DNA of 64,000 nucleotides from Burkholderia lata (GCF_000012945.1 NC_007511.1:1674001-1738000), one strand, 5' to 3'. Numbered from the stretch's first letter, positions 17,158 through 28,220 are shown. Notes: generated by a model not told the origin, from the sequence alone. Translations and numbers: made by a program.

Positions 17158-18078
17158 ATGCGTATTCTCAATACGATGGCGGCTCGCGCCATCCCGCTCG
17201 TTCCCCGTTCGCTGATCCGCAAGATCTCCCGCCGCTATATCGCCGGCGAAACGCTTTGCGATGCTCGTACGCGCATCCGGGCGCTCCACGCAGCAGGCTT
17301 CCGAACAACCGTTGATGTGTTGGGCGAGAGTGCGTCATCGTCTGAACAGGCGGAGTCGATGACTCGCGAGTATCTCAATCTGATCGATGCGCTTGGGGCG
17401 GAGCGTGAACCCACCGAGCTGTCAATCAAATTGACTGCGCTCGGGTTGCATCTGGACAAAGACGCATGTATGACGCGAGTCGCGGCAATACTGCAATCGG
17501 CAGCCGCGCACGGGATCAATGCATGCATTGACATGGAAGATATCCGTTTCACCGCGAAAACGCTCGACGCGTTCTCGAAGTTCGAAGCCGACGGATATGC
17601 GATCGGAATCGCACTGCAAGCGTATTTGAAGCGCACGAGCGATGACCTCGTTCCACTGCTTGCGCGCAAAAGCAGCATGCGTATTTGCAAGGGGATTTAC
17701 GCGGAGGCGAACGAGCATCTCGTCGACGGTGCGTCAAGGGATCGGGCGGCGATCAATGCGCACTTCGTCCGGCACGTTTCGACGGCATTGGAGGCGGGAT
17801 CGTTCGTCGGCATTGCAACGCACGATGCACCATTGATCGATGTGCTGACCGGTTGGTTGCAGCGAGCGCAGATCGACAGATCGAGGTTCGAATTCCAGAT
17901 GTTGCTGGGCGTGTGCGAACCGATGCGTGATGCGCTTCGTGCGCAAGGATTCAATGTGCGGATCTATGTGCCGTACGGCCAGGACTGGTACGGCTACAGC
18001 ACCCGGCGAATCAAGGAAAATCCGCGAATCGCCGGATATATTCTGGCCGCGATGGTACGTGCCGATCGGATGCGTTAG
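17158..18078 (+). CDS. Monofunctional proline dehydrogenase
   Basis: This 306-residue FAD enzyme would oxidise L-proline to pyrroline-5-carboxylate and pass electrons to the quinone pool. The barrel motifs are plain: LSIKLTALGLHLD, DMEDIRFTAKTLDAF (about 122-136), LQAYLKRTSDDL, ICKGIYAEANE, GIATHD, FEFQMLLGVCEPMRDAL and the C-terminal YVPYGQDWYGYSTRRIKENP. Length matches single-domain bacterial PRODH rather than bifunctional PutA. The start MRILNTMAARAIPLVPRSLI follows the family N-terminus; a weak AAGAGA precedes it, and an in-frame ATG at 17095 directly abuts the palindrome. No pyrroline-5-carboxylate dehydrogenase is adjacent. Confidence 0.92.
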   Translation: MRILNTMAARAIPLVPRSLIRKISRRYIAGETLCDARTRIRALHAAGFRTTVDVLGESASSSEQAESMTREYLNLIDALGAEREPTELSIKLTALGLHLDKDACMTRVAAILQSAAAHGINACIDMEDIRFTAKTLDAFSKFEADGYAIGIALQAYLKRTSDDLVPLLARKSSMRICKGIYAEANEHLVDGASRDRAAINAHFVRHVSTALEAGSFVGIATHDAPLIDVLTGWLQRAQIDRSRFEFQMLLGVCEPMRDALRAQGFNVRIYVPYGQDWYGYSTRRIKENPRIAGYILAAMVRADRMR

Positions 18079-18101
18079 CCACCGCGGCATGATCGACAGA
18101 T

Positions 18102-18127
18102 CGGGGCCAGCCAGAGCGGTGGCCCCG
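18102..18127 (+). terminator. Hairpin after proline dehydrogenase
   Basis: CGGGGCCA and TGGCCCCG flank a 10-base loop, about 24 bp after the stop codon, followed by a short CTTTC. An outer ATCGACA/TGTCGAT pair could extend it. It is a weak intrinsic terminator because the U-tract is poor. The rest of 18128-18416 holds no gene I can support. Confidence 0.45.
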
Positions 18128-18416
18128 CTTTCATGTCGATCGAGGACGTTCATAAAGCGATGGCTTATCGCCTGGTAGCCCAGGTTGCGAACGGCTGCTT
18201 CAGGGCGGCTGGGGTGGCCGGCGCGGGGGGCTACTCAGTCCACCGCAACCGGCGGGTGCGGATTCTCGACGCAACTGCGTTCATCGTCGACAATTGATCC
18301 CCGAGTTGCCAAAACGTCGTTGCCATTCTTGAATCAAATCGCCTCTACTGTTTCAAGTACCGTGGGAACCAACGACGGCGGTCATCACACTTCATGCGAG
18401 AGATTCTCCATAAACC

Positions 18417-19325
18417 ATGCAGACGGAAATCGAAGCGCCGGGCCCAGCCGGCCCGTTGAAAGGCACGCTCTTGTCCCCGGACACCGCTGATGTTCCGGTG
18501 GTGCTGATCGTGCCGGGCTCGGGCGCGACCGACAGAAATGGCAATGCGCCGAGCTGGCTTCAGGCGTCGACTTATCGATTGCTCGCGGAAGGATTGTGCG
18601 AAGAAAGTATCGCGTCGGTACGAATCGACAAGCGCGGCATGTACGGCAGCGCGTCGGCGATACCTGATGCCAATGACGTCACGATCGAGGACTACGCGGC
18701 CGACATTCACGCGTGGGTCGCCGCCATCCGGGCGCGGACAGGTGCTTCCAGCGTGTGGGTGTTGGGGCACAGCGAGGGCGGTTTGGTGGCGTTGCTGGCG
18801 GCGCGGCAATCGGCCGATATCGCAGGCCTGATCCTGGTTGCCACGCCGGGACGCCCGCTAGGGCCCGTATTGAGGCAGCAACTGCGATCGAATCCGGCAA
18901 ATGCACCGTTCCTGGAAAATGCAATGTCGATCCTCGATTCGCTGGAAGCAGGAGATCGGGTAGATGCAGCCAGGATCGATCCAGTCCTCATGCAGTTGTT
19001 CCGGCCGCAAGTCCAGCGCTTCCTGATGAGCGAATTGACTGTCGATCCGGCAGCGCTGCTGGCCGATTACATGAAGCCCGTGCTCATCGTGCAGGGTGCG
19101 CGGGATATCCAGGTTGGCGTACAGGACGCGGAACTGCTGAAGCATGCCAATCCGCGGGCCGAAATGGCGCTGATCGCCGACGCCAATCACGTGCTCAAGA
19201 CGGTTGGGACGGTGGATCGGCAAGAAAACCTCGCCGCTTATTCGAACCCGGATTTACCGCTGGCGAAGGGTGTCGTGACGGCGATTTCGGCATTCGTGCA
19301 GGCATCGACAGCGAGCCAGCGCTAG
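18417..19325 (+). CDS. Alpha/beta-hydrolase
   Basis: A 302-residue hydrolase with an oxyanion-hole stretch PGSGATDRNGN (about 31-41) and the nucleophile elbow GHSEGG (Ser at about 121). Near the C-terminus are an acid region (IVQGARDIQV) and a catalytic His in DANHVLK. Domain layout matches the cytosolic dienelactone hydrolase/BAAT-like esterases. There is no signal peptide. The substrate is unknown and the neighbours give no pathway hint. Confidence 0.85.
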   Translation: MQTEIEAPGPAGPLKGTLLSPDTADVPVVLIVPGSGATDRNGNAPSWLQASTYRLLAEGLCEESIASVRIDKRGMYGSASAIPDANDVTIEDYAADIHAWVAAIRARTGASSVWVLGHSEGGLVALLAARQSADIAGLILVATPGRPLGPVLRQQLRSNPANAPFLENAMSILDSLEAGDRVDAARIDPVLMQLFRPQVQRFLMSELTVDPAALLADYMKPVLIVQGARDIQVGVQDAELLKHANPRAEMALIADANHVLKTVGTVDRQENLAAYSNPDLPLAKGVVTAISAFVQASTASQR

Positions 19326-19513
19326 TCCCGGTCGAATCCGGCTCGTCCGTTGGGGCGGCCTATACCAGGACAGACAACCGCCAGACGACATCAAGCGTGG
19401 CGGTCGGGAAGCAGGCGTGGCCGCTGCAGCCCGCGTCGGCCGAACACGTCTAGCAGGAGTCGGCCGGCAGGTGACATTCGGCGTACATCCGTAAATCGCC
19501 GGAAATTGCGGCA

Positions 19514-19933
19514 TCAACGACCCAGATAATCAGTCACGCGAGCCTGCAAATGCGGGATCGCATCGGTGAGCCGCAGATACGCGTCGACATCCATCAGCGC
19601 CCATTCCTGGCCTTCGTCGCCGAAACGGATCGCGCCGATTTCCGCACCGCTCAGCCAGCTGGCAAAGAACCAGTGTGGCAGGCGGTCCGGTCGATTCGAC
19701 GGATAGACCCGCGACCAACCGATCCGGCTGCCCGGTATCGTCAATCCGAATTCCTCATGGAGTTCACGTAGCACGCAAGCTTCGGGCGTCTCGTTCCCTT
19801 CCCGGCCTCCGCCCGGCAGGTCCCACAGACCGGGAAACGGTATGTCGGGCTTGTCGTCGCGTCGATAGACGAGGATTTCCCGGTCCTTGAAGAGCGCGAT
19901 TTTCGAACCACTGAAGGGGGCGGGCGATTCCAT
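19514..19933 (-). CDS. Nudix hydrolase
   Basis: A 139-residue protein with a Nudix box starting GGGREGNETPEA and ending RELHEEFGL (about 41-64), with all essential Gly, Arg and Glu residues. DLPGGG precedes it, as in MutT and ADP-ribose pyrophosphatase relatives. It would cleave a nucleoside diphosphate linked to another group. ATG at 19933 gives the typical length; the frame is open further upstream without support. It is convergent with the hydrolase and divergent from the GNAT gene at 20107. Confidence 0.88.
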   Translation of the reverse strand: MESPAPFSGSKIALFKDREILVYRRDDKPDIPFPGLWDLPGGGREGNETPEACVLRELHEEFGLTIPGSRIGWSRVYPSNRPDRLPHWFFASWLSGAEIGAIRFGDEGQEWALMDVDAYLRLTDAIPHLQARVTDYLGR

Positions 19934-20106
19934 GCAGGATCCATATCGTGGAAGCGGGGTTGTCAGTGTAGATTCTCGGACATCGACGCGTACGCTCGAT
20001 TTAATATAAGCATCCGTTCGGCACGACAACGATGATCCGGCAGGCGCTCGCGTAGCCTGAAAATTAGCGTCGGCCCGGGGCCGGGCATATTCCGCATATA
20101 GACGAG

Positions 20107-20619
20107 ATGAACGCGATGGTGTCGATCAGAGCAGCGAGGCAGGCAGACGCCGCGCGTATTGCCGTGCTCGGCGCACATGTTTGGGTGGACACCTACGCAG
20201 CGGCGGGCGTGTCCGAGGTCATTGCACAGTACGTGCTGAGGACTTTTACGACCGAACGAATCCTGACTCTGGTGAACGATCCTGGCGCCGTCCTGCTGGT
20301 TGCCGAGGCTGACGGGAATCTTGCCGGATATATGGTCATCCGCTTGGGTTCGCACCATGCAGATGTCCCGGTCGAGATTGAAACGCTCTACGTCCAGGCG
20401 ACCTTTTCCGGTCGTGGAATCGGATCGTCACTGCTGACGCATGCGAGCGGCATTGCAGAGGAGAGAACCGGAAGTCGGTCACTCTGGCTCAGCGTCAACT
20501 CGCAAAACGAGAAGGCCATCGCGTTCTACCGTTCCCGGGGAATGGCGCAGGAAGGGACTGCGTACTTTGAGCTTGGCGGGATCCGGCACGAGAACAAGAT
20601 CATGGTCGCCCGGGGCTGA
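20107..20619 (+). CDS. GNAT-family N-acetyltransferase
   Basis: A 170-residue GCN5-related acetyltransferase. The acetyl-CoA pyrophosphate loop reads FSGRGIGSSLL (about 100-110) after the strand IETLYVQ. The C-terminal LSVNSQNEKAIAFYRSRGM is the usual motif-B region with Asn and Tyr. The acceptor substrate cannot be told. It is a monocistronic-looking gene in the less GC-rich part of the window. Confidence 0.85.
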   Translation: MNAMVSIRAARQADAARIAVLGAHVWVDTYAAAGVSEVIAQYVLRTFTTERILTLVNDPGAVLLVAEADGNLAGYMVIRLGSHHADVPVEIETLYVQATFSGRGIGSSLLTHASGIAEERTGSRSLWLSVNSQNEKAIAFYRSRGMAQEGTAYFELGGIRHENKIMVARG

Positions 20620-20773
20620 CAGGGCTCCTGGCGTCGTGAAGCGCTGTCGAGCGCCGGGAAGTGTGCTGCATCGACGGGTTGAATCCGCAACGAACATGGC
20701 GGGCCGTTGAGGTGCGAGGCCGCCGCTGGCCGGTACCGGTCAACCACCGATGCACGGAAACAAAAAACGAACC

Positions 20774-21139
20774 ATGACAAACCTGATTCGATTCCGCGTC
20801 CGACCGGTATTTCACGGTAGCGATCTTCTAGTCGAGGTACTTGACGACCATCGGACGGTGGATTTTCCAAACGTCGCTGCGATCCTGCAAGATACGCTGC
20901 ATTCGGTCCAGGTCCCGCATCCGGACGGCCTGGATGAACCCGAGGTCGCATTGTCTCAAGACCGCTACTTCAGCTATTGGACATACGCTCGGGGCAGCTA
21001 CGAAATAGACGACGATATCTGGGGCCTGTTCGTCACGGCAACGATCAACAACTTGCCCATCGTCGCGGACATCGAAAAAGCCCTTCTTTCAACGGGAAAG
21101 TTCGTCAAGGAAGAAGTGGATTTCAGTGCGTTCAGGTGA
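20774..21139 (+). CDS. Hypothetical protein (121 aa)
   Basis: A compact acidic protein starting MTNLIRFRVRPVFHGSDLLV, with mixed strands and helices and no signal or membrane segment. An ATG 8 codons upstream is equally possible; neither has a clear ribosome site. It resembles small single-domain proteins found beside toxin or acetyltransferase genes, but I recognise no family and assign no function. Confidence 0.6.
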   Translation: MTNLIRFRVRPVFHGSDLLVEVLDDHRTVDFPNVAAILQDTLHSVQVPHPDGLDEPEVALSQDRYFSYWTYARGSYEIDDDIWGLFVTATINNLPIVADIEKALLSTGKFVKEEVDFSAFR

Positions 21140-21211
21140 GTTGAAACGAGCCGGCGACGCACCCAAGCGCTCCACCGGCCCGCAACAGAACACCGCAATC
21201 CATCCGGGGAA

Positions 21212-21236
21212 AGGTGATCGCACCACGCGATCACCT
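21212..21236 (-). terminator. Terminator of the EthD gene
   Basis: AGGTGATCGC and GCGATCACCT (10-bp perfect arms) flank a 5-base loop, starting 4 bp after the EthD stop codon. Read on the minus strand the stem is followed by TTTCCCC. It lies between convergent genes and could act in both directions. Confidence 0.6.
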
Positions 21237-21240
21237 GACT

Positions 21241-21957
21241 TCACCCCCGCACAGCCTTCACCACATACTGACTCGTCGGCACCACATCGATCTTGTCGAA
21301 ATCGATGAAGCGCCCGCAGCTATCCATCATCTCCGCCACGTTCCGCTGGAATTTCTCATCATCACCGACCGCGTCGAAGAACGCGTGCGGATCGGTCATC
21401 GCGGCGGCGGGGAAGCATTCCTCGACGATCGCGTCGTACCCGGGCGCCGCATGCGTGAGCGCCCGCACAACGACGTTCTGCACGTACAGGAAATTGTCCT
21501 GCGTATCGATCGCGACGCGCGTGTGATGTCCGTGCCACACGTCTAGCCATGCTTCGTGCGTCAGCCGCGGTGGCCGCTTCAAGAACGCGAGCTGCGAAAA
21601 ACCCGTAGTGCGCTCGCCCGGCCGCGCCGGAAAGCGCGTATTCGGAATCGGCTGCGACTCGGTGACGAGATACGCCGCCATGTGCGGGACCACGGCGCGC
21701 ACCGCGTCGTCGAACGGCTGGCGGAACATCGCGTTCGCGCTGTCGACCCACACCGCGACGATCCCGTCGATGCCCGGGTGCGTGTTGGTCTGCTTCAGGC
21801 CGGCGGCCGGTGCGACATCCGCATCCGCGACGTTCACCTGCACGCCGTGCGCACCGAGCGACAGCAGCTTGTCGGCGAGCTGCGCGCGCACCGTGCGGTT
21901 CCACTGATCGGGTGCGACCTGCGCGTCGCGCCACAACACGTAAATGACTTTCTCCAT
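21241..21957 (-). CDS. EthD-domain protein (two-repeat)
   Basis: A 238-residue protein whose second half carries the EthD signature region: FLKRPPRLTHEAWLDVWHGH, then VRALTHAAPGYDAIVEECF (about 126-185). The first half (MEKVIYVLWRDAQVAPDQW) looks like a diverged repeat of the same ferredoxin-like fold. EthD proteins accompany cytochrome P450 or SDR catabolic genes and often act as small lyases, cyclases or chaperones of unstable products. It follows the NTF2-like gene by 50 bp on the same strand, in the catabolic block flanking pckG. Confidence 0.82.
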   Translation of the reverse strand: MEKVIYVLWRDAQVAPDQWNRTVRAQLADKLLSLGAHGVQVNVADADVAPAAGLKQTNTHPGIDGIVAVWVDSANAMFRQPFDDAVRAVVPHMAAYLVTESQPIPNTRFPARPGERTTGFSQLAFLKRPPRLTHEAWLDVWHGHHTRVAIDTQDNFLYVQNVVVRALTHAAPGYDAIVEECFPAAAMTDPHAFFDAVGDDEKFQRNVAEMMDSCGRFIDFDKIDVVPTSQYVVKAVRG

Positions 21958-22007
21958 TGCTCCGGCTCCAGGGGGAATGACGGGATCGGCGGCGGGGCCG
22001 CCGGGGT

Positions 22008-22520
22008 TCAGGAAGCGGTTTCAGGCGATCCGGCCGCCTGGTGCGCGCCCGGTGCGAACCGGTTCGCGGTCAGCGAGAACGACGGCGGGATCGGCGACGT
22101 GACGGTTTCGAACAGCCGCTCGTGGCGCGTCGCGTGAATGCGCCATACGCCGTCGCGTTTTACGTACTGGTCGTCGTAGAACGCGGTGCCGTGCAGCAGG
22201 TAGTTATCCTCAAGATTGATCGCGTGATCCTCGAGAAACCACACACCGCACGCGTGATCGGCCGAGACCAGCGTGAGCTCCGGATGATGGCCGTGATGCA
22301 TCGTCAGGAAGGTCGGCTTGCCGATCAGCTCACGCAGGCTCGATACGAACGCGTCACGGCCGTCGTACGCATAGCGGCCGCCGTACAGCCGCGCCTCGCA
22401 GTCTTCGGTCAGGCAATCGGCGAGCAGCGCCCAGTCGTGCGTGTCGACCGCGCGGAAATACCGGTACTTCAACTGTCGGATCTGCTCGTACTCATGGAGC
22501 GTGCGGGTCGTGTCGTCCAT
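22008..22520 (-). CDS. NTF2/SnoaL-like protein
   Basis: A 170-residue protein with an NTF2-like cone fold. A YRYFRAVDTHDWALLADCLT helix pair is followed by strands including HHPELTLVSADHACGVWFLED and YYDDQY-type motifs (AFYDDQYVKRDGVWRI). Related proteins are ketosteroid isomerases, dehydratases and hydroxylating-dioxygenase small subunits. It is transcribed divergently from a second NTF2-like gene at 22733, with a 27-bp inverted repeat in the shared promoter region. Confidence 0.85.
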   Translation of the reverse strand: MDDTTRTLHEYEQIRQLKYRYFRAVDTHDWALLADCLTEDCEARLYGGRYAYDGRDAFVSSLRELIGKPTFLTMHHGHHPELTLVSADHACGVWFLEDHAINLEDNYLLHGTAFYDDQYVKRDGVWRIHATRHERLFETVTSPIPPSFSLTANRFAPGAHQAAGSPETAS

Positions 22521-22629
22521 CGCCGGGTCTCGTGGTGGTGTCGTTCGATGGTAGGAACGAAGGCGCCTGCGTCACATCGTCTGTTCGGACGAATGCCGTT
22601 GTCGAACATGAACGGCGCCGCCGAAACGA

Positions 22630-22656
22630 ATCACCGGTTTCATCCGAACGGGTGAT
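22630..22656. promoter_or_regulatory. Inverted repeat in the divergent NTF2/NTF2 promoter region
   Basis: ATCACCGGTT and AACGGGTGAT are complementary at 9 of 10 positions with a 7-base spacer, 77 bp before the gene at 22733 and 110 bp before the one at 22520. A regulator binding here could coordinate both directions. No regulator gene is found in this block. Confidence 0.45.
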
Positions 22657-22732
22657 GGCCGCCGCATCGTGCGGCGGTAACGTGGCATCGACGCGGCGTT
22701 CGAACCGCGCCGGCACCGAACAAGGAGACAGG

Positions 22733-23233
22733 ATGACCCTCATCGAATCGCTGGAAGCGCGCGTGCGCCGGCTCGAGGACGCCGACGCAATTCGCCGGCT
22801 GAAGGCGCGCTACTTCACGTGCTGCGACCGCAAGGATCCGGAAGGCATGCGCGACTGCTTCGCGCCCGGCCACGTGCCCATCGACTACGGCGTGATCGGC
22901 ACGTTCGACACGCGCGACGCGCTGGTCGACGTCTTCGCGCAACTCGGCTGCCATCCGCACATCGTCGAGATGCACCACGGCGTGAATCCCGAGATCGATG
23001 TGCTCGACGCGACGCATGCGCGCGGCACGTGGGGCCTGCACTACCAGATGATCGACACGAACGCACGCACGCTCACGCAGCTCGGCGCGTACTACGACGA
23101 CGAATACCGGAAGGTCGACGGCGAATGGAAGATCGCGGGCACGCGCTGCGTCGTCACGTCGACGCTGTCGGCCCGCTACGAAGGCGATGCGCCGGGCGTG
23201 CTGTTCGCCGGCGCGCAGCCGCCGGCCGCCTGA
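22733..23233 (+). CDS. NTF2/SnoaL-like protein
   Basis: A 166-residue NTF2-fold protein: RLEDADAIRRLKARYFTCCD (about 13-32), then IVEMHHGVNPEI, WGLHYQMID and YYDDEYRKVDGEWKIAGTRC. ATG at 22733 follows AAGGAGACAGG. It has the same fold as the divergent neighbour but is only modestly similar. The buried His and Asp positions suit an isomerase or dehydratase, though the catalytic residues cannot be proven. It is the first gene of a four-gene plus-strand operon ending at 25802. Confidence 0.87.
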   Translation: MTLIESLEARVRRLEDADAIRRLKARYFTCCDRKDPEGMRDCFAPGHVPIDYGVIGTFDTRDALVDVFAQLGCHPHIVEMHHGVNPEIDVLDATHARGTWGLHYQMIDTNARTLTQLGAYYDDEYRKVDGEWKIAGTRCVVTSTLSARYEGDAPGVLFAGAQPPAA

Positions 23234-23283
23234 CGCACGCCAGTGCCACCCACGTGGCGCACATTCCACAGGAGACATCGAAC

Positions 23284-24150
23284 ATGACACAGAAACACGA
23301 TGCGCCGGTTGCCGTCGTGACGGGCGCATCGCGCGGCGCGGGCAAGGGCATCGCGCGCGCGCTCGGCGCGGCCGGCATGACCGTCTATGTAACGGGCCGC
23401 TCGCAAAACGAAGGCGATGCGCCGCTGCCCGGCACGATCCACGAGACCGCACGCGAGATCGATGCGCTTGGCGGCCGCGGGATCGCAGTGGCCTGCGACC
23501 ACGCGGACGACGCGCAGGTGAAGGCGCTGTTCGAGCGTGTCGAACGCGAAAGCGGGCGGCTCGACATGCTCGTCAACAACGCGACCTACCTGCACGATCA
23601 GCTGATCCTGCCGGGCCCGTTCTGGGAGAAGTCGCTCGACCTCGTCAACATCCTCGATGTCGGGCTGCGCTCGGCCTATGTCGCGAGCTGGCACGCGGCG
23701 CGGCTGATGGCCCAGCGTCGCAGCGGGTTGATCGCGTTCACGTCGTCGTTCGGCGCGAGCTGCTACATGCACGGCGCGGCCTACGGTGCGCAGAAGTCCG
23801 GCGTCGACAAGTTCGCGAAGGACATGGCCGTCGATCTGAAGCCGTTCGACGTCGCGGCCGTGTCGATCTGGATGGGCCCGCTGCGCACCGAGCGCACGAC
23901 GCGCGTGTGGGAAGAACACCCGGATCTGTACAAGGAATTCTCGCTCGTCGCGGAAAGCCCGGAGTTCACGGGCCGCGTGATTCATGCGATCCACGGCGAT
24001 CCGCAACGCATGGCGCTGTCGGGGCAGGTGCTCGTCGGCGCGGAAGCCGCGCTGCGGTACGGCATCGCCGATCTCGACGGCAAGCAGCCGCCGTCGTACC
24101 GCGAACTGCTCGGCGGGCCCGTGCAGGCGCATCCGGCGATCGTCGCCTGA
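23284..24150 (+). CDS. Short-chain dehydrogenase/reductase
   Basis: A 288-residue SDR with TGASRGAG (about 13-20), the NNA motif as NNAT rather than NNAG, a serine in TSSFGAS and YGAQK as Tyr-Lys. The C-terminal 60 residues (AALRYGIADLDGKQPPSYRE) differ from classical SDRs and match the large SDR group sometimes called DHRS1-like. Good ribosome site: GGAGACATCGAAC before the ATG. It is the second gene of the operon. Confidence 0.88.
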   Translation: MTQKHDAPVAVVTGASRGAGKGIARALGAAGMTVYVTGRSQNEGDAPLPGTIHETAREIDALGGRGIAVACDHADDAQVKALFERVERESGRLDMLVNNATYLHDQLILPGPFWEKSLDLVNILDVGLRSAYVASWHAARLMAQRRSGLIAFTSSFGASCYMHGAAYGAQKSGVDKFAKDMAVDLKPFDVAAVSIWMGPLRTERTTRVWEEHPDLYKEFSLVAESPEFTGRVIHAIHGDPQRMALSGQVLVGAEAALRYGIADLDGKQPPSYRELLGGPVQAHPAIVA

Positions 24151-24159
24151 GGAGCGTAC

Positions 24160-24915
24160 ATGGGCATCCTGACAGGCAAGGTCGCGCTCGTGACGGGCGC
24201 GGGGCAGGGCGTCGGCCAAGGCGTTGCGCAGGCACTCGCTGCGGAAGGCGCGCAGGTCGCCGTGGTCGGTCGTACGCGCGACAAACTGCTCGCGACCTGT
24301 GAAGCGATCCGCACGCGCGGCGGTGTAGCGGAGCCGTTCGTGTGCGACGTGATGGACGCAACGCAGATCGAGCAGTGCGTCGCCAGCGTCGTCGCGCGGT
24401 TCGGTGGCGTGCAGATCCTGATCAACAACGCGCAGGTCGTGCCGCTCGGCCGCCTGCTCGACGTGACCGATGCGGATTTCATGGCGGGGCTCGAATCGGG
24501 GCCGATCGCGACGCTGCGGATGATGCGCGCGTGCCATCCGTATCTGAAGGGCGATGGCGTGATCGTCAATTTCGCGTCGTCGGCCGCGGTGCGCTGGGAT
24601 GCGTCCGGCTACGGCGCGTATGCGGCGACCAAGGAGGCGATTCGTGCGTTGACGCGCGCGGCCGCCTGCGAATGGGGCGTGGACGGCATCCGCGTGAACG
24701 CGGTCGCGCCGCATGCGTTGTCGCCGGGGCTGAAAGGCTGGGTCGATGCGAATCCGCAGGAAGCCGCGGCGTTCTTCCGCACGATTCCGCTCGGCCGCGT
24801 CGGCGACTGCGAGCAGGACATCGGGCGCGCGATCGTATTCCTGGCGAGCCGCGATGCCGCGTACCTGACGGGCGCGACGCTGCCGCTCGACGGCGGGCAG
24901 GCTTACTGGGGCTGA
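24160..24915 (+). CDS. Short-chain dehydrogenase/reductase
   Basis: A 251-residue classical SDR. It has TGAGQGVG, NNAQ, a serine in FASSAAV, YAATK as the active-site Tyr-Lys and a closing LPLDGGQAYWG. It begins 9 bp after the previous SDR, with GAGGAG 7 bp upstream of the ATG, so the two are co-expressed. Probable NAD(P)-dependent alcohol or ketone enzyme of the pckG-flanking pathway. Confidence 0.88.
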   Translation: MGILTGKVALVTGAGQGVGQGVAQALAAEGAQVAVVGRTRDKLLATCEAIRTRGGVAEPFVCDVMDATQIEQCVASVVARFGGVQILINNAQVVPLGRLLDVTDADFMAGLESGPIATLRMMRACHPYLKGDGVIVNFASSAAVRWDASGYGAYAATKEAIRALTRAAACEWGVDGIRVNAVAPHALSPGLKGWVDANPQEAAAFFRTIPLGRVGDCEQDIGRAIVFLASRDAAYLTGATLPLDGGQAYWG

Positions 24916-25025
24916 CGGCGGGGGGCCGACGGCGCGCGGCGCTGGCCGCGTACCAATCATGAACCGGCAAGCACGCGCCCACATGCGCGCGGCAGCCGGA
25001 AAACCGGATTCGAAGAGAGGACGAC

Positions 25026-25802
25026 ATGGGTCGACTGGAAGGAAAGGTAGCGATCGTCACGGGTGGTGCGCGTGGCATGGGTGCGGCGACGTGCCGGTTG
25101 TTCGTCGCGGAGGGCGCGTGCGTCGTGATCGGCGACGTGCTCGACGCGGAAGGCGAAGCGCTCGCGCGCGAGCTTGGCGACGCGGCGCGCTTCATGCGGC
25201 TCGACGTCGCCGACGAAGCGAACTGGGTGCGCGTGACCGACGCGACGATGGAGCAGTTCGGCCGTATCGACGTGCTGGTCAACAATGCGGCCGTGCTGAC
25301 GTTCGGCGGCATCACCGAGCTGTCGAAACGCGATTTCGAACGCGCGGTGTCGATCAACCTCGTCGGGACGTTCGTCGGCATCCGGACCATCGCGCCGCAC
25401 ATGATCGCGCAGAAGAGCGGGTCGATCGTCAACATCTCGTCGGTGGACGGGCTGCGCGGCGTGAACGCGCTGGCCGCGTACGTATCGAGCAAGTGGGGCG
25501 TGCGCGGGCTGACGAAGGTCGCGGCGCTCGAACTCGGCCACCAGGGCGTGCGCGTGAATTCGATCCATCCGGGCGGCGTGAACACCGCGATGTCGAACCC
25601 GACCGGCGCGCCGCTCGAGGAAATCAACAAGCACTACGCGAACGTGCCGCTGCAGCGCGTCGGCCTGCCCGACGAAATCGCGCGCGCGACGCTGTTCCTC
25701 GCGAGCGACGACGCGTCGTACTGCAACGGCGCCGAGCTGGCCGTCGACGGCGGGATGGCGGCAGGCGCGTATTACCCCGGATTGCCTGGCGCACCGTTTT
25801 GA
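25026..25802 (+). CDS. Short-chain dehydrogenase/reductase (3-alpha/20-beta-hydroxysteroid dehydrogenase-like)
   Basis: A 258-residue classical SDR with TGGARGMG, LVNNAAVL, NISSVDGL, YVSSK and LAVDGGMAAG. The motif order is close to the 3-alpha(20-beta)-hydroxysteroid dehydrogenase group, in which a Gly-Leu after the catalytic Ser (VDGLRG) is common. GAGAGGACGAC precedes the ATG. It is the fourth and last gene of the plus-strand operon. Confidence 0.88.
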   Translation: MGRLEGKVAIVTGGARGMGAATCRLFVAEGACVVIGDVLDAEGEALARELGDAARFMRLDVADEANWVRVTDATMEQFGRIDVLVNNAAVLTFGGITELSKRDFERAVSINLVGTFVGIRTIAPHMIAQKSGSIVNISSVDGLRGVNALAAYVSSKWGVRGLTKVAALELGHQGVRVNSIHPGGVNTAMSNPTGAPLEEINKHYANVPLQRVGLPDEIARATLFLASDDASYCNGAELAVDGGMAAGAYYPGLPGAPF

Positions 25803-25918
25803 GCACGGGCGCTCGTCGCACGCTCCTGTCAGATGTTTGTGTACGCAACCTAATTCGGGGTTTCCCGCAGTAGCGAAAACGCGAATTCGCACGGCTTGCG
25901 TTGGCGTTTGCGAAGCGC

Positions 25919-25984
25919 GGGAGCGGCAGGCCGATTTTGCCGCTCCCACGAAACCCTTGCCGGACGGCCGTCCCGGCCGTTTTG
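25919..25984 (+). terminator. Two hairpins after the SDR operon
   Basis: The first hairpin has 10-bp arms GGGAGCGGCA and TGCCGCTCCC (25919-25947). The second, ACGGCCG-TCC-CGGCCGT, runs 25964-25980 and is followed by TTTG. The second looks like an intrinsic terminator for the SDR operon, 160 bp past its stop. The rest of 25985-26327 is the pckG leader, in which I see no convincing promoter or RNA element. Confidence 0.5.
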
Positions 25985-26327
25985 TCCCCAAAGCGCACGC
26001 AATGGCGCGGTAAAAAGCACGCACAGGCAACCGGCGTGCCGGCTCGCCGACATAGTTGTTTCTTGTTGCAACGCAACGTTTGCCGAATAACGGCGATGGT
26101 ATGCTGGCCGTCATGGAGTTGTACGGCAGGTTGCTTGTATGGCGAAACTCGCGTTCGCAATTACTAAAGAGACATCACCTTCTCTCGCATGCATCGCGGC
26201 ATCGACGCGCGCTCCGCTCGCGCGTCTCGCCCTGCGTGCCGCCGCACCCTGCGCTCCAATCGCATCCCCCATCTCGCGGGCTCGCCCCGCAACCCCCATC
26301 CCCGCCCAATAATCTGGAGACATCCTC

Positions 26328-28193
<1,866 letters not shown>

Positions 28194-28220
28194 CGGTCCG
28201 CATCGACGGCGTTGTCCTGA

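Noticed and set aside
23176..24984. 602-residue frame opposite two SDR genes
   Set aside because: Arg/His/Asp-rich low-complexity translation; SDR motifs are intact on the other strand.
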